35,274 nucleotides of DNA from Desulfocapsaceae bacterium (GTDB lineage Bacteria; Desulfobacterota; Desulfobulbia; Desulfobulbales; Desulfocapsaceae): the NCBI GenBank assembly GCA_031292275.1, contig JARLHL010000076.1:1-35274 (forward strand). Reading direction: 5' to 3'. A program made the position numbers and the translations under genes. Position 1 is the stretch's first letter. Each line of letters begins with the position of its first letter. Shown piece by piece: positions 1 to 8,518 of this stretch. The notes beneath the pieces are model-generated. The model saw nothing but the letters and a program-made list of their open reading frames with translations. It did not search any database and was not told the origin of the DNA.

Positions 1-523
1 GTTCATTGCCGGAAATGAATGTCTGTATGCTGGTATTATGGTTGGCCAGGGTGACGACGCCGGAGCCCTCATAGGCAGCGATCAGCCCCTCAACCTCCGT
101 CAGGCCCAGCCCCACCACCGCCCGCATGCCGCCGGGAAACTTCTGACCCTCCCGCTCCATCAGCGCCCCCCGCCTGGCGATCAGACGGATGGAGTCCTTA
201 AGGCTGACCACACCCGCTGCATAGAGGGCGGCATACTCACCGGCGCTGTGTCCGGCAAAACAGCTCACCGGCATATCATGGCCCAGGGCCTTGCGCACCG
301 CGCACCAGCAGATCAGATTGGTCACGGTAATGGCCGGCTGCAGGTGAATGGCCCGGCTCAACTCGTCCATGGGCCCTTCATGACACATCGTCCCCAGGGA
401 GAAGTCACAGACGGCATCGGCCTCTTCCATAATGGCGGCACACTCCGGATCGGCCTCCATGAACCCATTCCCCATGCCTAAATACTGGGACCCCTGACCA
501 GGAAAAAGCACAGCAATTTTCAT
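1..523 (-). CDS. fabD: Malonyl-CoA:ACP transacylase FabD, 3' end cut by window edge
   Basis: FabD moves the malonyl group from CoA to acyl carrier protein, the entry step for chain extension in cytoplasmic type II fatty acid synthesis. The reading frame starts at an ATG (complement of 521-523) and gives 174 residues before the window ends, against about 300-310 for the family. The N-terminus carries the typical FPGQGSQ motif (residues 7-13) and the nucleophile elbow GHSAGEY with the catalytic serine at about residue 93. The gene begins 13 bases after the lspA stop on the same strand, so it is probably co-transcribed with ileS and lspA. The C-terminal catalytic histidine lies outside the window, so its presence cannot be checked. 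The motifs and the N-terminal position fit FabD better than a polyketide acyltransferase, but with no C-terminal half the call rests on one domain. Confidence 0.9.
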   Translation of the reverse strand, partial: MKIAVLFPGQGSQYLGMGNGFMEADPECAAIMEEADAVCDFSLGTMCHEGPMDELSRAIHLQPAITVTNLICWCAVRKALGHDMPVSCFAGHSAGEYAALYAAGVVSLKDSIRLIARRGALMEREGQKFPGGMRAVVGLGLTEVEGLIAAYEGSGVVTLANHNTSIQTFISGNE

Positions 524-536
524 ACGATACTCCCTA

Positions 537-1019
537 TCATAGCTGCGACTTCATTTTTTCTTCGCGAAAATTAATGGCCAGAAACAGCCCTACCCCCAGA
601 CAGATTGCCGAATCGGCCACATTAAAGGTCGGCCAGTGGTGTGTCCCCACATAGACGTCAAGAAAATCGATGACCCAGCCGAACCGCAGCCTGTCGACGA
701 CATTTCCAGCTGCACCGCCGGCAATGAGGGCAAAGGGAATGGCATATCTGCTCCGACCATTCTGCAGCCGGAAATGGGCAAGGGTCAAGCCCACAACCGC
801 CAGACAATTGATACCGACAAAAAAATAATGTCCCCAGGGTGAGTCGTGATGGGCAAACATACTGAAGGCCACCCCGGTATTTCGTACGTACGTCAGATCG
901 AAAAGTCCCGGAACTATCTGCCGGGATTCATAGAGGTGAAACGACTGCATCACCCAAATTTTTGTGGTCTGATCCAGCCCTATCACCGCAAAGAGTACGA
1001 GGAAATACAGCATGTTCAC
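537..1019 (-). CDS. lspA: Lipoprotein signal peptidase (signal peptidase II)
   Basis: LspA is an inner-membrane aspartyl protease that removes the signal peptide from diacylglyceryl-modified prolipoproteins. The 160-residue protein has the family length and four hydrophobic segments. The conserved blocks are present: GLDQ near residue 16, VRNTGVAFS (45-53), GNVVDR (105-110) with catalytic Asp109, and FNVADS (132-137) with catalytic Asp136. The likely start is a GTG whose first bases overlap the ileS stop as GTGA, a usual translational-coupling arrangement. An ATG two codons later is an alternative start. The gene lies between ileS and fabD on the same strand; ileS-lspA is a common bacterial pairing. 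Confidence 0.96.
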   Translation of the reverse strand: MNMLYFLVLFAVIGLDQTTKIWVMQSFHLYESRQIVPGLFDLTYVRNTGVAFSMFAHHDSPWGHYFFVGINCLAVVGLTLAHFRLQNGRSRYAIPFALIAGGAAGNVVDRLRFGWVIDFLDVYVGTHHWPTFNVADSAICLGVGLFLAINFREEKMKSQL

Positions 1020-3841
1020 TCAGCCTTGAGGCCCAGGTCCGCAAGAATAGTACAGCATCGCTCACAGATCAGAGGATGTTCGGCATTGGTGCCGACGGTG
1101 GCGGACCGGGTCCAACAGCGTTCGCACTTGCCCCCGTCCACAGGGCGTACCATGATGGACAGCCCCTGCACCTCCTCGCTGAAGAAAGGGGCAAGCCCGA
1201 CATCCGGAAATTCATCCACGCCGGTGATAGCTGAGACAATGGAAATCTCTTTTAATGTCTGCCACTCGCGGGTCATGAAATCCCCCAGCTCTCCTTCCAT
1301 CAGCAGCAGGACTTCAGCCTCCAGGGGATGCCCGATGATCTTTTCACGGCGAGCAATCTCAAGGGCCCTGGTTATCTCGGAGCGCAGGGCGATCAATCGG
1401 GTCCATCGGGCCTCACCCTCCTGGTCCAGCAGGCCGGCCACCGGCGCAGGAAATTCGGCAAAGAAAACGCTGGCGGACAGCGGGGCCTTCTGGGGATCCA
1501 GGCCATAGAGATGTTCCCAGGTCTCGGCAGCGGTAAAGCTGAGGATGGGCGCCATCAGCCGGATCAGGCCATCCAGGATAATAAAGAGCGCCGTCTGGGC
1601 CGAACGTCTGGCATGCGAATCGGTCCCTGAGGTGTAGAGCCTGTCTTTCAGGATGTCCAGATAGAAGGCGCTCATGGTCATGCCGCAGAAATAATTCAGG
1701 CTGTGATAGATTGAATGAAACTCATACCGTTCATAGGCACTTACAACCTTTTCCTTCAGCTCCTCAAAGCGGGCAATGGCCCAGCGGTCCAGATCAGGAA
1801 GCTCCTGCAGGCCGACACAATTTTTGCCCGGATCAAAGTCATGCAAATTCCCCAGCATATAGCGGATGGTATTGCGTATCTTTCTATAGGCATCGGAGAT
1901 CTGCCTCAGGATCTCATCGGAGACCTTCACATCGTCACGGTAATCTTCACTGGCAACCCAGAGACGCAGGATCTCAGCCCCATATTTCTCAATAACCTCG
2001 CCGGGAGCCACCACGTTGCCGATGGACTTGGACATCTTCTTGCCCTGGCCGTCAACCACATAGCCATGGGTCAATACGCCTTGATAAGGAGCCCTGTCGC
2101 GGGTGCCGATCGAGGTGAGCAGGGAACTCTGGAACCACCCGCGATGCTGATCGCTCCCCTCCAGATAGAGGTCTGCAGGCGACCGCAGCTCCGGACGCTC
2201 CTCGCAGACCGCGGCATGGCTGACCCCGGAGTCGAACCAGACATCCAGGATGTCCTCCTCTTTCAGGAACTCGTTACCGCCGCACTGCTGACAGACGGCC
2301 CCCTGCCCGAGGAAATCGCCGACCTCGTACTTGAACCAGGCATCCGCACCTTCCTGCAGGAAAAGTTCATCAATTTTTCGGGCCAGGGCCTCGCTCTTCA
2401 CTACCGTACCGCAGTCCCGGCAGCTGATCACGGTAATCGGCACGCCCCAGGTCCGCTGGCGCGACAGGCACCAGTCCGGTCTGCCTTCCACCATGGAAAA
2501 GATGCGCTGCATTCCCCAGCTGGGCGTCCACTGGACCTCCTTTATGCTTTCCAGGGCCTTTTCCCGGATGCCGCTCCTGTCCATGGCAATGAACCACTGG
2601 GGGGTGGCCCTGTACATGACCGGCTGCTTACACCGCCAGCAGTGAGGATAGCTATGCCGGATATCGTCCTTATAAATCAACATCCCGGATTTGCTCATAT
2701 CTTCACATATGCGCGCATTCACCGCCGGGACCTGCAGTCCGGCATAAGGGCCGGCCTCTGCTGTATAGATCCCCTGGTTGTCGACGGGGGAAAGGATCTC
2801 CAGGCCGTAGCGGAGCCCGGTCTGATAGTCGTCTGCCCCATGACCGGGAGCGGTGTGCACACAACCGGTTCCTGCCTCGATGGTCACATAATCGGCCAGC
2901 ACCATCAGGGAATCGCGATCCATAAAGGGATGGCGACATCTGCGGTTTTCGAGCTTCCGGGCCGAGAAGGTGGCGATGATCGAATACTCTGCAATGGAAA
3001 AGCGCTGCAGCACCGATTCTGCCAGATCTCTTGCCATGATCCAGACTTCATCGCCCACAGCCACTGCGGCATATACGAAATCAGGATGAAAGGCCACCGC
3101 CAGATTGGCGGGCAAGGTCCAGGGAGTGGTCGTCCAGATAATGATCGAGACCTGCCGGCCGGCAAGGGCCTGATCGATATCGGCCAGATCCTCGGTCACC
3201 GGAAATTTTACATAAACAGAAGGCGAGGTGTGGTCATAATACTCCACCTCCGCCTCAGCCAAGGCCGTAGTGCAGGTGGAACACCAGTAGACGGGCTTTT
3301 TATTGCGGATAACCGAGCCCGAGAGCAGGAACCGGTTGAACTCCCGGGCGATGGCCGCCTCGTAGGGAAAGTTCATGGTCAGGTAAGGATTATCCCAATC
3401 GCCCAGGACCCCCAAGCGTTTGAACTCCTCTTTCTGGGCCTTTATCCATTTTTGGGCATATTTGCGGCAGGCCCCCCGCTTGGACAGCTTGGAGATCTGA
3501 TCCTTCTTGGCACCCAGTTCCTTGTCGACATTATGCTCAATAGGCAGACCATGGCAGTCCCAGCCTGGTATATAGGGGGCGTTGAACCCGGCCATGCGCC
3601 TGGCCCTGAGGATAATATCCTTTAATATTTTGTTGAGGGCATGCCCCAGATGAATATGGCCGTTGGCATAAGGAGGGCCATCATGCAGGACATAGAGTGG
3701 CTTATCCTTGCAGGATTTCTGGATTTGTCCATAAAGATCCTCCTTTTCCCACCGTTTCAGATACAGGGGCTCCTTCTGGGAGAGATTGGCCTTCATATTA
3801 AACTTAGTCTGAGGCAAATCAAGGGTTGCCCTATAGTCCAT
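1016..3841 (-). CDS. ileS: Isoleucyl-tRNA synthetase
   Basis: IleS charges tRNA-Ile with isoleucine and edits misactivated valine in the cytoplasm. The 941-residue length is typical of the bacterial class I enzyme. The HIGH-type motif reads HLGH (residues 64-67) within PYANGHIHLGHALN, and the second signature KMSKS is at about 601-605 followed by IGN. The WFDSG block of the catalytic core is also present. The C-terminus has a four-cysteine zinc knuckle (Cys906, Cys909, Cys926, Cys929), the mark of bacterial-type IleS. The ATG at 3841 is preceded by a strong AAAGGAG ribosome binding site. The gene heads a minus-strand group with lspA (4-base overlap) and fabD. A promoter candidate and an inverted repeat lie about 45-130 bases upstream. 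Confidence 0.98.
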   Translation of the reverse strand: MDYRATLDLPQTKFNMKANLSQKEPLYLKRWEKEDLYGQIQKSCKDKPLYVLHDGPPYANGHIHLGHALNKILKDIILRARRMAGFNAPYIPGWDCHGLPIEHNVDKELGAKKDQISKLSKRGACRKYAQKWIKAQKEEFKRLGVLGDWDNPYLTMNFPYEAAIAREFNRFLLSGSVIRNKKPVYWCSTCTTALAEAEVEYYDHTSPSVYVKFPVTEDLADIDQALAGRQVSIIIWTTTPWTLPANLAVAFHPDFVYAAVAVGDEVWIMARDLAESVLQRFSIAEYSIIATFSARKLENRRCRHPFMDRDSLMVLADYVTIEAGTGCVHTAPGHGADDYQTGLRYGLEILSPVDNQGIYTAEAGPYAGLQVPAVNARICEDMSKSGMLIYKDDIRHSYPHCWRCKQPVMYRATPQWFIAMDRSGIREKALESIKEVQWTPSWGMQRIFSMVEGRPDWCLSRQRTWGVPITVISCRDCGTVVKSEALARKIDELFLQEGADAWFKYEVGDFLGQGAVCQQCGGNEFLKEEDILDVWFDSGVSHAAVCEERPELRSPADLYLEGSDQHRGWFQSSLLTSIGTRDRAPYQGVLTHGYVVDGQGKKMSKSIGNVVAPGEVIEKYGAEILRLWVASEDYRDDVKVSDEILRQISDAYRKIRNTIRYMLGNLHDFDPGKNCVGLQELPDLDRWAIARFEELKEKVVSAYERYEFHSIYHSLNYFCGMTMSAFYLDILKDRLYTSGTDSHARRSAQTALFIILDGLIRLMAPILSFTAAETWEHLYGLDPQKAPLSASVFFAEFPAPVAGLLDQEGEARWTRLIALRSEITRALEIARREKIIGHPLEAEVLLLMEGELGDFMTREWQTLKEISIVSAITGVDEFPDVGLAPFFSEEVQGLSIMVRPVDGGKCERCWTRSATVGTNAEHPLICERCCTILADLGLKAE

Positions 3842-3882
3842 ACTGATCTCCTTTTATACAAACAAAACCGTAAGTAATCGAA

Positions 3883-3956
3883 TTTATAACTTATTACCGA
3901 GAGCCGTCCCGCTACCGGCGGAAAGAGCGGTCGATTACCAAACGCAAAGTTATAAA
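3883..3956. repeat. Inverted repeat in the ileS leader region
   Basis: The arms TTTATAACTT (3883-3892) and AAGTTATAAA (3947-3956) are perfect 10-base complements separated by 54 bases. The GC-rich interior can form a short hairpin of its own (CCGC/GCGG). The upstream arm, on the minus strand, contains the candidate -10 box of ileS. The pair could be two copies of a protein operator or the base of an RNA stem; the sequence does not decide between them. No T-box signature (TGGNACCGCG) is seen. Confidence 0.4.
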
Positions 3957-3976
3957 GAATAACAAGTGCGATTCAA
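3949..3976 (-). promoter_or_regulatory. Candidate ileS operon promoter
   Basis: Read on the minus strand, TTGAAT (complement of 3971-3976) is followed after 16 bases by TATAAC (complement of 3949-3954). These match the sigma-70 -35 box in 4 of 6 positions and the -10 box in 5 of 6. Transcription would start near 3942, giving a leader of about 100 bases before ileS. The -10 element sits inside one arm of an inverted repeat. The prediction rests on sequence match only. Confidence 0.4.
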
Positions 3977-4083
3977 GTTGCAAGCGATAAATGTGTCTGC
4001 TGCATCTTTATCCTAGATCCAAAATCCTCTGCCGCCCCCCTCCGGCAGCGCCTGCAGATAAAATACAGTCGACAGCAATACAT

Positions 4084-4112
4084 TTGACATAATATACCGA
4101 TTTTATTAAAGT
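4084..4112 (+). promoter_or_regulatory. Promoter of the ftsEX-envC-ctpA operon
   Basis: A perfect TTGACA -35 box (4084-4089) is followed by a 17-base spacer and TAAAGT (4107-4112), which matches the -10 consensus in 4 of 6 positions. The predicted start of transcription is near 4119, about 110 bases ahead of the ftsE ATG. It is the best sigma-70-type promoter in this intergenic region and has the correct orientation. Confidence 0.55.
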
Positions 4113-4228
4113 ACGGACATAGCAGAAGAAAAAATGACGCCCGCCAAGGCAGAGAAGATAAATTATTCCATACATTTCACCAACTTCTTCTTCCTCACCA
4201 CCGATATCCAGCAAGAGAAGATTTCGTC

Positions 4229-4936
4229 ATGACAGACACCAATGCCCCCTCACCTCCGATCATTGTTGAAATGATAAAGGTCAGTAAGAGTTATCCCCCT
4301 GATATAAAAGCGTTGGCAGACATATCCATGACTGTTGAAACCGGCGAGATGTTCTTCCTCATTGGTATGAGCGGGGCGGGAAAGACAACCCTTTTAAAAC
4401 TCATTTGCAATATGGAAACCCCGAGTAATGGCTTAATCGAGGTCTCGGGCCAGAATATCCACCAGCTCAAGGGAAAAAAGCTGGCCCGGCTGCGCCAGAA
4501 AATCGGCGTGGCCTATCAGGACTTCAAACTCCTGACCGACAGGACCGTGGCTGAAAATGTCGCCATCGCGATGGAAGTCTCTTACAAAAAGCCCCCTATC
4601 ATCTCCAAGCGGGTCAAAGATCTCCTGGCCCAGCTGCAACTTTCCGACAAACACGATACAATAACCGGGGAGCTCTCGAGAGGCGAGCAGCAGCGAGTGA
4701 CCTTGGCCAGGGCCGTTGCCAACTCGCCAACCCTGATACTGGTTGATGAACCCACAGGCAATCTGGACGCCACAACCACTGAAAAGGTTATGAATCTTCT
4801 CAATAAATGCAACAGTTCCGGGGCAACCATTATTATTGCCACCCACGATGAATCCCTGTATCGGCGCTCCAACCATCGCATCATGGAGCTCCATCGCGGG
4901 AAGATCCGGCAGATCAACGGAGGCGTCCAGGTATGA
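4229..4936 (+). CDS. ftsE: Cell division ATP-binding protein FtsE
   Basis: FtsE is the cytoplasmic ATPase of the FtsEX complex, which uses ATP hydrolysis to drive a conformational change in FtsX and so switch on periplasmic murein hydrolases at the division site. The 235-residue protein is a single ABC ATPase domain: Walker A GMSGAGKT (46-53), Q-loop Gln97, signature LSRGEQQR (149-156) and Walker B LILVDEP followed by TGNLD. The signature has Arg in place of the first Gly of LSGGQ, a common FtsE variant. The stop overlaps the ftsX start as ATGA. Neighbours ftsX and an EnvC-like activator gene make the assignment firm against the similar LolD and MacB ATPases. A GAGAAGA ribosome binding site precedes the ATG. 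Confidence 0.96.
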   Translation: MTDTNAPSPPIIVEMIKVSKSYPPDIKALADISMTVETGEMFFLIGMSGAGKTTLLKLICNMETPSNGLIEVSGQNIHQLKGKKLARLRQKIGVAYQDFKLLTDRTVAENVAIAMEVSYKKPPIISKRVKDLLAQLQLSDKHDTITGELSRGEQQRVTLARAVANSPTLILVDEPTGNLDATTTEKVMNLLNKCNSSGATIIIATHDESLYRRSNHRIMELHRGKIRQINGGVQV

Positions 4937-5820
4937 ATTTCTGGTTTGCAGTCTTAAGGCAGGTCGGGCGCAATCTCCGCCAGACATGGGCCTCACAGCT
5001 CATGACCCTGCTTACTGTCAGTCTTTCTGTCCTGATCTTTGCCTTTTTTTATCTTATTTACACGAATATGCTCAATGTAGGCGGCAAACTGGGGGACGAC
5101 CTGCGTCTCATCGTCTATCTGAACGATGAACCCGGCCCTGAAATGCAGGAGCAACTTCGACGGAAAATAACCGATTTCGATCAGGTTCAGGAGATACGGT
5201 TCATATCGAAAGCTGACGCCTACGAGCGCTTTGCCAATCAGTTGGGAGACAATAAAGACGTCCTGAAGGATATGCCCACGGATTTTCTGCCTGCCTCAGT
5301 CGAGGTCGTCCCCCTCAAAACACTCCGGAGTCTCAACCAGGTCAAGCTGTTTTCCGAGTATCTGAGCAAGCTTCCGGGCACCCTGAAGGTCCAGTACGGA
5401 CAGGACTGGGTCGAGCGATTTTTTTATTTTATCCGACTCCTCTCCATTGTTGTCATCTTGAGCGGCAGCCTGCTGATCCTGACATCCATCTTCATGGTGG
5501 CCTACACCATACGCCTGACCATCATGGGGAGGCAGGCGGAGCTGGAGCTGCTGAAGCTGGTAGGCGCCACCAACAATTACATCCGCACTCCCTTTATGCT
5601 GGAAGGCCTGCTGCAGGGATTCTTCGGTTCATCCTTCGGACTTGTTTCCCTATTCACTCTCTATCAGTGGATAAAGACACATTTTTCCGGGCCGGGGATC
5701 CTGAACCTGTTCAGTTTCACCTTTTTCACCCCCCATATTCTTGCAGTCATTATCATCATCTCCATCCTGCTCTGTACCGTGGGCAGCTATATGTCAATGC
5801 AGAAATTTCTGCGTATCTGA
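4933..5820 (+). CDS. ftsX: Cell division protein FtsX
   Basis: FtsX is the inner-membrane partner of FtsE and transmits ATPase-driven motion to periplasmic coiled-coil activators of cell-wall amidases. The 295-residue protein shows the family topology: a first membrane helix at about 22-45, an extracytoplasmic domain of about 115 residues, then three more helices at about 165-195, 218-245 and 262-290. The cytoplasmic loop after the second helix has the RQAELELLKLVGAT block typical of FtsX permeases. It overlaps ftsE by four bases and ends six bases before the envC-like gene, so the three proteins are probably translated as one unit. Confidence 0.95.
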   Translation: MNFWFAVLRQVGRNLRQTWASQLMTLLTVSLSVLIFAFFYLIYTNMLNVGGKLGDDLRLIVYLNDEPGPEMQEQLRRKITDFDQVQEIRFISKADAYERFANQLGDNKDVLKDMPTDFLPASVEVVPLKTLRSLNQVKLFSEYLSKLPGTLKVQYGQDWVERFFYFIRLLSIVVILSGSLLILTSIFMVAYTIRLTIMGRQAELELLKLVGATNNYIRTPFMLEGLLQGFFGSSFGLVSLFTLYQWIKTHFSGPGILNLFSFTFFTPHILAVIIIISILLCTVGSYMSMQKFLRI

Positions 5821-5826
5821 TCTCTC

Positions 5827-7119
5827 ATGGTCCACGACAGCATACACATCCTTTCTGCCCAGCCATCGGCAGGCTGTTCACTCCTGAGCAAGACGCTTCA
5901 CTGTGGTCTGCTGCTGCTCCTGACTGCCGCCGTTCTTTTTCTTTTCGGCTCTCCCTTGGAAGCGGCAGCCGACAATGCGGAAAAACAGCAGCTTGAAACC
6001 AAGATCAACACCCACTGGATCAATATCCGCCGTCTGCAGGAGGACATCAGGCTGCAGCAGGATCAGCTTGACACCAATGCCTCCCAGGAAAAACAGCTGC
6101 TGTCGGAAATGGAAAACATTGATGTCCGCCAGCAGGAACATCGCGACAAACTCGCCGTCCTCAGAGACAGAATGAAAGTGCAGCAGGATCTCATTGCCCT
6201 TAAGGAGAAGGAGCTTGCCAGGGGGCTCGCAGCCAAAAATGCCGTGCAGATCCATTTGCAGAAGAGGCTCAGCGCCTACTATAAACTGGGTAAGATCGGT
6301 CTTATCAATGTGGCTTTTTCGGCCCACTCACTCCCCGAGCTCCTCTCCTTTCACGATTCCTTCCAGTCCCTCATCAGGCATGATCAGGATCTCATCGACA
6401 GCTACCATAGATCCATCAATGATCTGGAGAAGGTCAAGGAGGCCATGACACTTGAAAAAAATCTGTTGCAGGAATTCATCACGCAGGAGGAGGATGAAAG
6501 AGGCAGGGCCGCAGCCACCAGGCAGGAGAAGGAAGACCTCCTCACCCTGGTCCGAACCAAGAGCAAACTCCACGAGAAGGCCATCAAAGAGATGCGGGAG
6601 GCTGGCAACAATCTCTCAAGCCGCCTGGCTGCCCTGCAGAAAAAACAGGAGCTCCTCGACCAGGGCTTTATGCTGAACAAGGGGAAACTGTCTCCTCCCG
6701 TCCTCGGCACAATCATCAGCCGTTTCAACCAGGAAATCACAAATAAGCTCGCTATATCAAGCAAATCAAACGGAATTTCCATCAAGGCCCCGGACGGAAC
6801 CAAGGTGCATGCGCTGTTTGACGGAACGATCCTGTTTTCCGGATATCTCAAGGGATATGGCAATACGATTATTATCGATCACGGTTACCAGTATTATTCC
6901 ATTGTCTCCAGAATGGAAAAATTGCTCAAGAATAAGGGTGATGAAACGAAAACTGGTGATATTATAGGAGTGATGGGCGATACGGCAACCCTGATCGACG
7001 AAGGGCTCTACCTGGAAATACGCCACGGCAGCCAATCCCTCGATCCGATGGAATGGCTGGACAAAGACAAGATTTCCCAGAACGCAGCTGAAAATATTGC
7101 CCCGGCAACAGCACAATAG
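5827..7119 (+). CDS. envC: EnvC-like murein hydrolase activator with degenerate LytM domain
   Basis: The protein (430 residues) has a membrane-spanning signal segment at about 22-45, a long charged coiled coil at about 50-285, and a C-terminal M23/LytM-like domain at about 290-412. EnvC proteins connect FtsX to the periplasmic amidases that split septal peptidoglycan. The LytM fold is recognisable from the GYGNTIIIDHG block (343-353), but the zinc-binding positions of active M23 enzymes are not conserved. The usual HxGxD becomes SNGIS (314-318), the AHL histidine becomes SRM (361-363), and the HLHFE motif becomes LYLEI (394-398). This is the pattern of non-catalytic activators such as E. coli EnvC. 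Its place directly after ftsX supports that role. The name is by function and context; a generic M23-domain label would also be correct. Confidence 0.88.
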   Translation: MVHDSIHILSAQPSAGCSLLSKTLHCGLLLLLTAAVLFLFGSPLEAAADNAEKQQLETKINTHWINIRRLQEDIRLQQDQLDTNASQEKQLLSEMENIDVRQQEHRDKLAVLRDRMKVQQDLIALKEKELARGLAAKNAVQIHLQKRLSAYYKLGKIGLINVAFSAHSLPELLSFHDSFQSLIRHDQDLIDSYHRSINDLEKVKEAMTLEKNLLQEFITQEEDERGRAAATRQEKEDLLTLVRTKSKLHEKAIKEMREAGNNLSSRLAALQKKQELLDQGFMLNKGKLSPPVLGTIISRFNQEITNKLAISSKSNGISIKAPDGTKVHALFDGTILFSGYLKGYGNTIIIDHGYQYYSIVSRMEKLLKNKGDETKTGDIIGVMGDTATLIDEGLYLEIRHGSQSLDPMEWLDKDKISQNAAENIAPATAQ

Positions 7120-7154
7120 ACCACCTTACTTAACCTGATCAACGGCAGAATACC

Positions 7155-8516
7155 ATGTATACGAAAATCGCCCCGGTTGTCAAAGTTTCTGTTTTTTTTA
7201 CCATTTCTATGCTGTTTCTTCTCTCCTCCGCCATGGCGGATGTCACCCAGAAAGAAAGGGAGGAAACCTATAAGCAGCTTGAGTTATTCGCCAATGTCCT
7301 CAGCCTCCTGCAGGAGAACTATGTCGATCCCGTCAACACCAAGGAGCTGATCGATGGCGCCGTCAACGGCCTGTTGCTCTCCCTCGACCCTCATTCTTCC
7401 TATCTCACTCCCCAGAATTTCCAGGACCTCAAGGATGAAACCGACGGGAGCTTTACCGGCATCGGCATTGAAATCACGATGCGCGACAACATCCTGACCA
7501 TTGTCTCTTCCATTGAGGGGACCCCCGCCGATCAGGCCGGGCTGAAGGCCAAGGATATGATCGTCAGGATCAACGGAGAATCAACGAAGGAGATGAACCC
7601 AATGGATGCCCTCAGGAAGCTTCGCGGCCCCAAGGGGACCAAGGTCACCATTACTATACAGCGGGAGGGGTGGAAAACATTGAAGGACTTCACTCTGGTG
7701 CGGGACACCATCCCCCTGCAGTCGGTGAAGGCATTCTTTCTTGAGCCGGGCCTTGCCTATACCAGAATCACCAATTTCCAGAGTCAGACAACCGCTGACT
7801 TTAAAAAGGCCCTGCACGACATGGAAGCCGTCCATCCCATAAAGGGACTTATCCTTGATCTTCGCAACAACCCGGGAGGCCTTCTTAATCAGGCGGTCAG
7901 CACTGCCGAGATCTTTATCGACGAGGGGATCATCGTCTCCACCAAGGGCAGGACCCAGGACCAGAACATGACATTCAAAGTCCATGAGAACAGCGGGGAG
8001 GGGAAATATCCCATGGTTGTCCTGGTCAACGAAGGGTCAGCCAGTGCCTCTGAAATTGTCGCCGGCGCCCTCCAGGATCACAAACGGGCAATCATAGTCG
8101 GAACCCAGACTTTCGGAAAAGGATCCGTACAGACCATCATCCCGCTTCCGGACGGCGCGGCGCTCCGTCTCACAACCGCCCGCTACTATACCCCTTCGGG
8201 CCGTTCGATTCAGGAAAAGGGAATCACACCCGATGTGGAGGTGGCCTATGTCCCATACGCGCCCCAGACCGATGTGAAAGGCTCAGATTCCGATATCACC
8301 CGGGAAGTCGACCTGAAAAATCATTTTAAGAACAAGGATTCGTCACCGAAAAAAACCGACGCGCAGCAGGAGAAGCTGTCTGTGGAGGCAATCAAACTCA
8401 ACAACGATATCAAGGACAGACTCAACAAGGACAACCAGCTGCGTTCAGCCCTCAATATCCTGAAGAGCCTGGACCTTTATTCGGAGTTCAAACAGACCAG
8501 GCATCAGAGCAAATAA
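7155..8516 (+). CDS. ctpA: Carboxyl-terminal processing protease (S41 family) with PDZ domain
   Basis: CtpA-type proteases cut near the C-terminus of periplasmic substrates, often peptidoglycan hydrolases, using a Ser/Lys dyad. The 453-residue protein has an N-terminal signal peptide (residues 10-28, ending AMA), a helical region, a PDZ domain at about 97-170 and the S41 protease core at about 190-370. The catalytic serine is in GSASASE (Ser295) and the lysine in FGKGSVQT (Lys322). The last 80 residues are charged and helical. It starts 35 bases after the envC-like gene on the same strand, so it is likely part of the ftsEX operon. That suggests a link to turnover of cell-wall hydrolases or their activators, which is inference from position. 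Confidence 0.95.
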   Translation: MYTKIAPVVKVSVFFTISMLFLLSSAMADVTQKEREETYKQLELFANVLSLLQENYVDPVNTKELIDGAVNGLLLSLDPHSSYLTPQNFQDLKDETDGSFTGIGIEITMRDNILTIVSSIEGTPADQAGLKAKDMIVRINGESTKEMNPMDALRKLRGPKGTKVTITIQREGWKTLKDFTLVRDTIPLQSVKAFFLEPGLAYTRITNFQSQTTADFKKALHDMEAVHPIKGLILDLRNNPGGLLNQAVSTAEIFIDEGIIVSTKGRTQDQNMTFKVHENSGEGKYPMVVLVNEGSASASEIVAGALQDHKRAIIVGTQTFGKGSVQTIIPLPDGAALRLTTARYYTPSGRSIQEKGITPDVEVAYVPYAPQTDVKGSDSDITREVDLKNHFKNKDSSPKKTDAQQEKLSVEAIKLNNDIKDRLNKDNQLRSALNILKSLDLYSEFKQTRHQSK

Positions 8517-8518
8517 AC

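Larger units (their letters stand above)
3842..4228. other. Divergent intergenic region between ileS and ftsE
   Basis: This 387-base gap holds the leader regions of two divergent operons. On the minus side are a promoter candidate and a 10-base inverted repeat in front of ileS. On the plus side is a well-formed promoter for ftsE. A small GC-rich hairpin (CTGCCG/CGGCAG, 4029-4048) lies between them and has no T-tract. A 68-codon open frame on the minus strand (4008-4214) overlaps the ftsE promoter and has no ribosome binding site or family resemblance, so I do not call a gene here. Confidence 0.6.

Noticed and set aside
1715-3625. 636-codon open frame on the plus strand opposite ileS
   Set aside because: It is the antisense shadow of ileS in a GC-rich coding region, with no start signal and no coherent protein features.
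3842-3956. T-box riboswitch in front of ileS
   Set aside because: The conserved T-box sequence and a terminator/antiterminator pair are missing.
4008-4214. 68-codon open frame on the minus strand between ileS and ftsE
   Set aside because: It overlaps the ftsE promoter, has no ribosome binding site and its low-complexity translation resembles no family.
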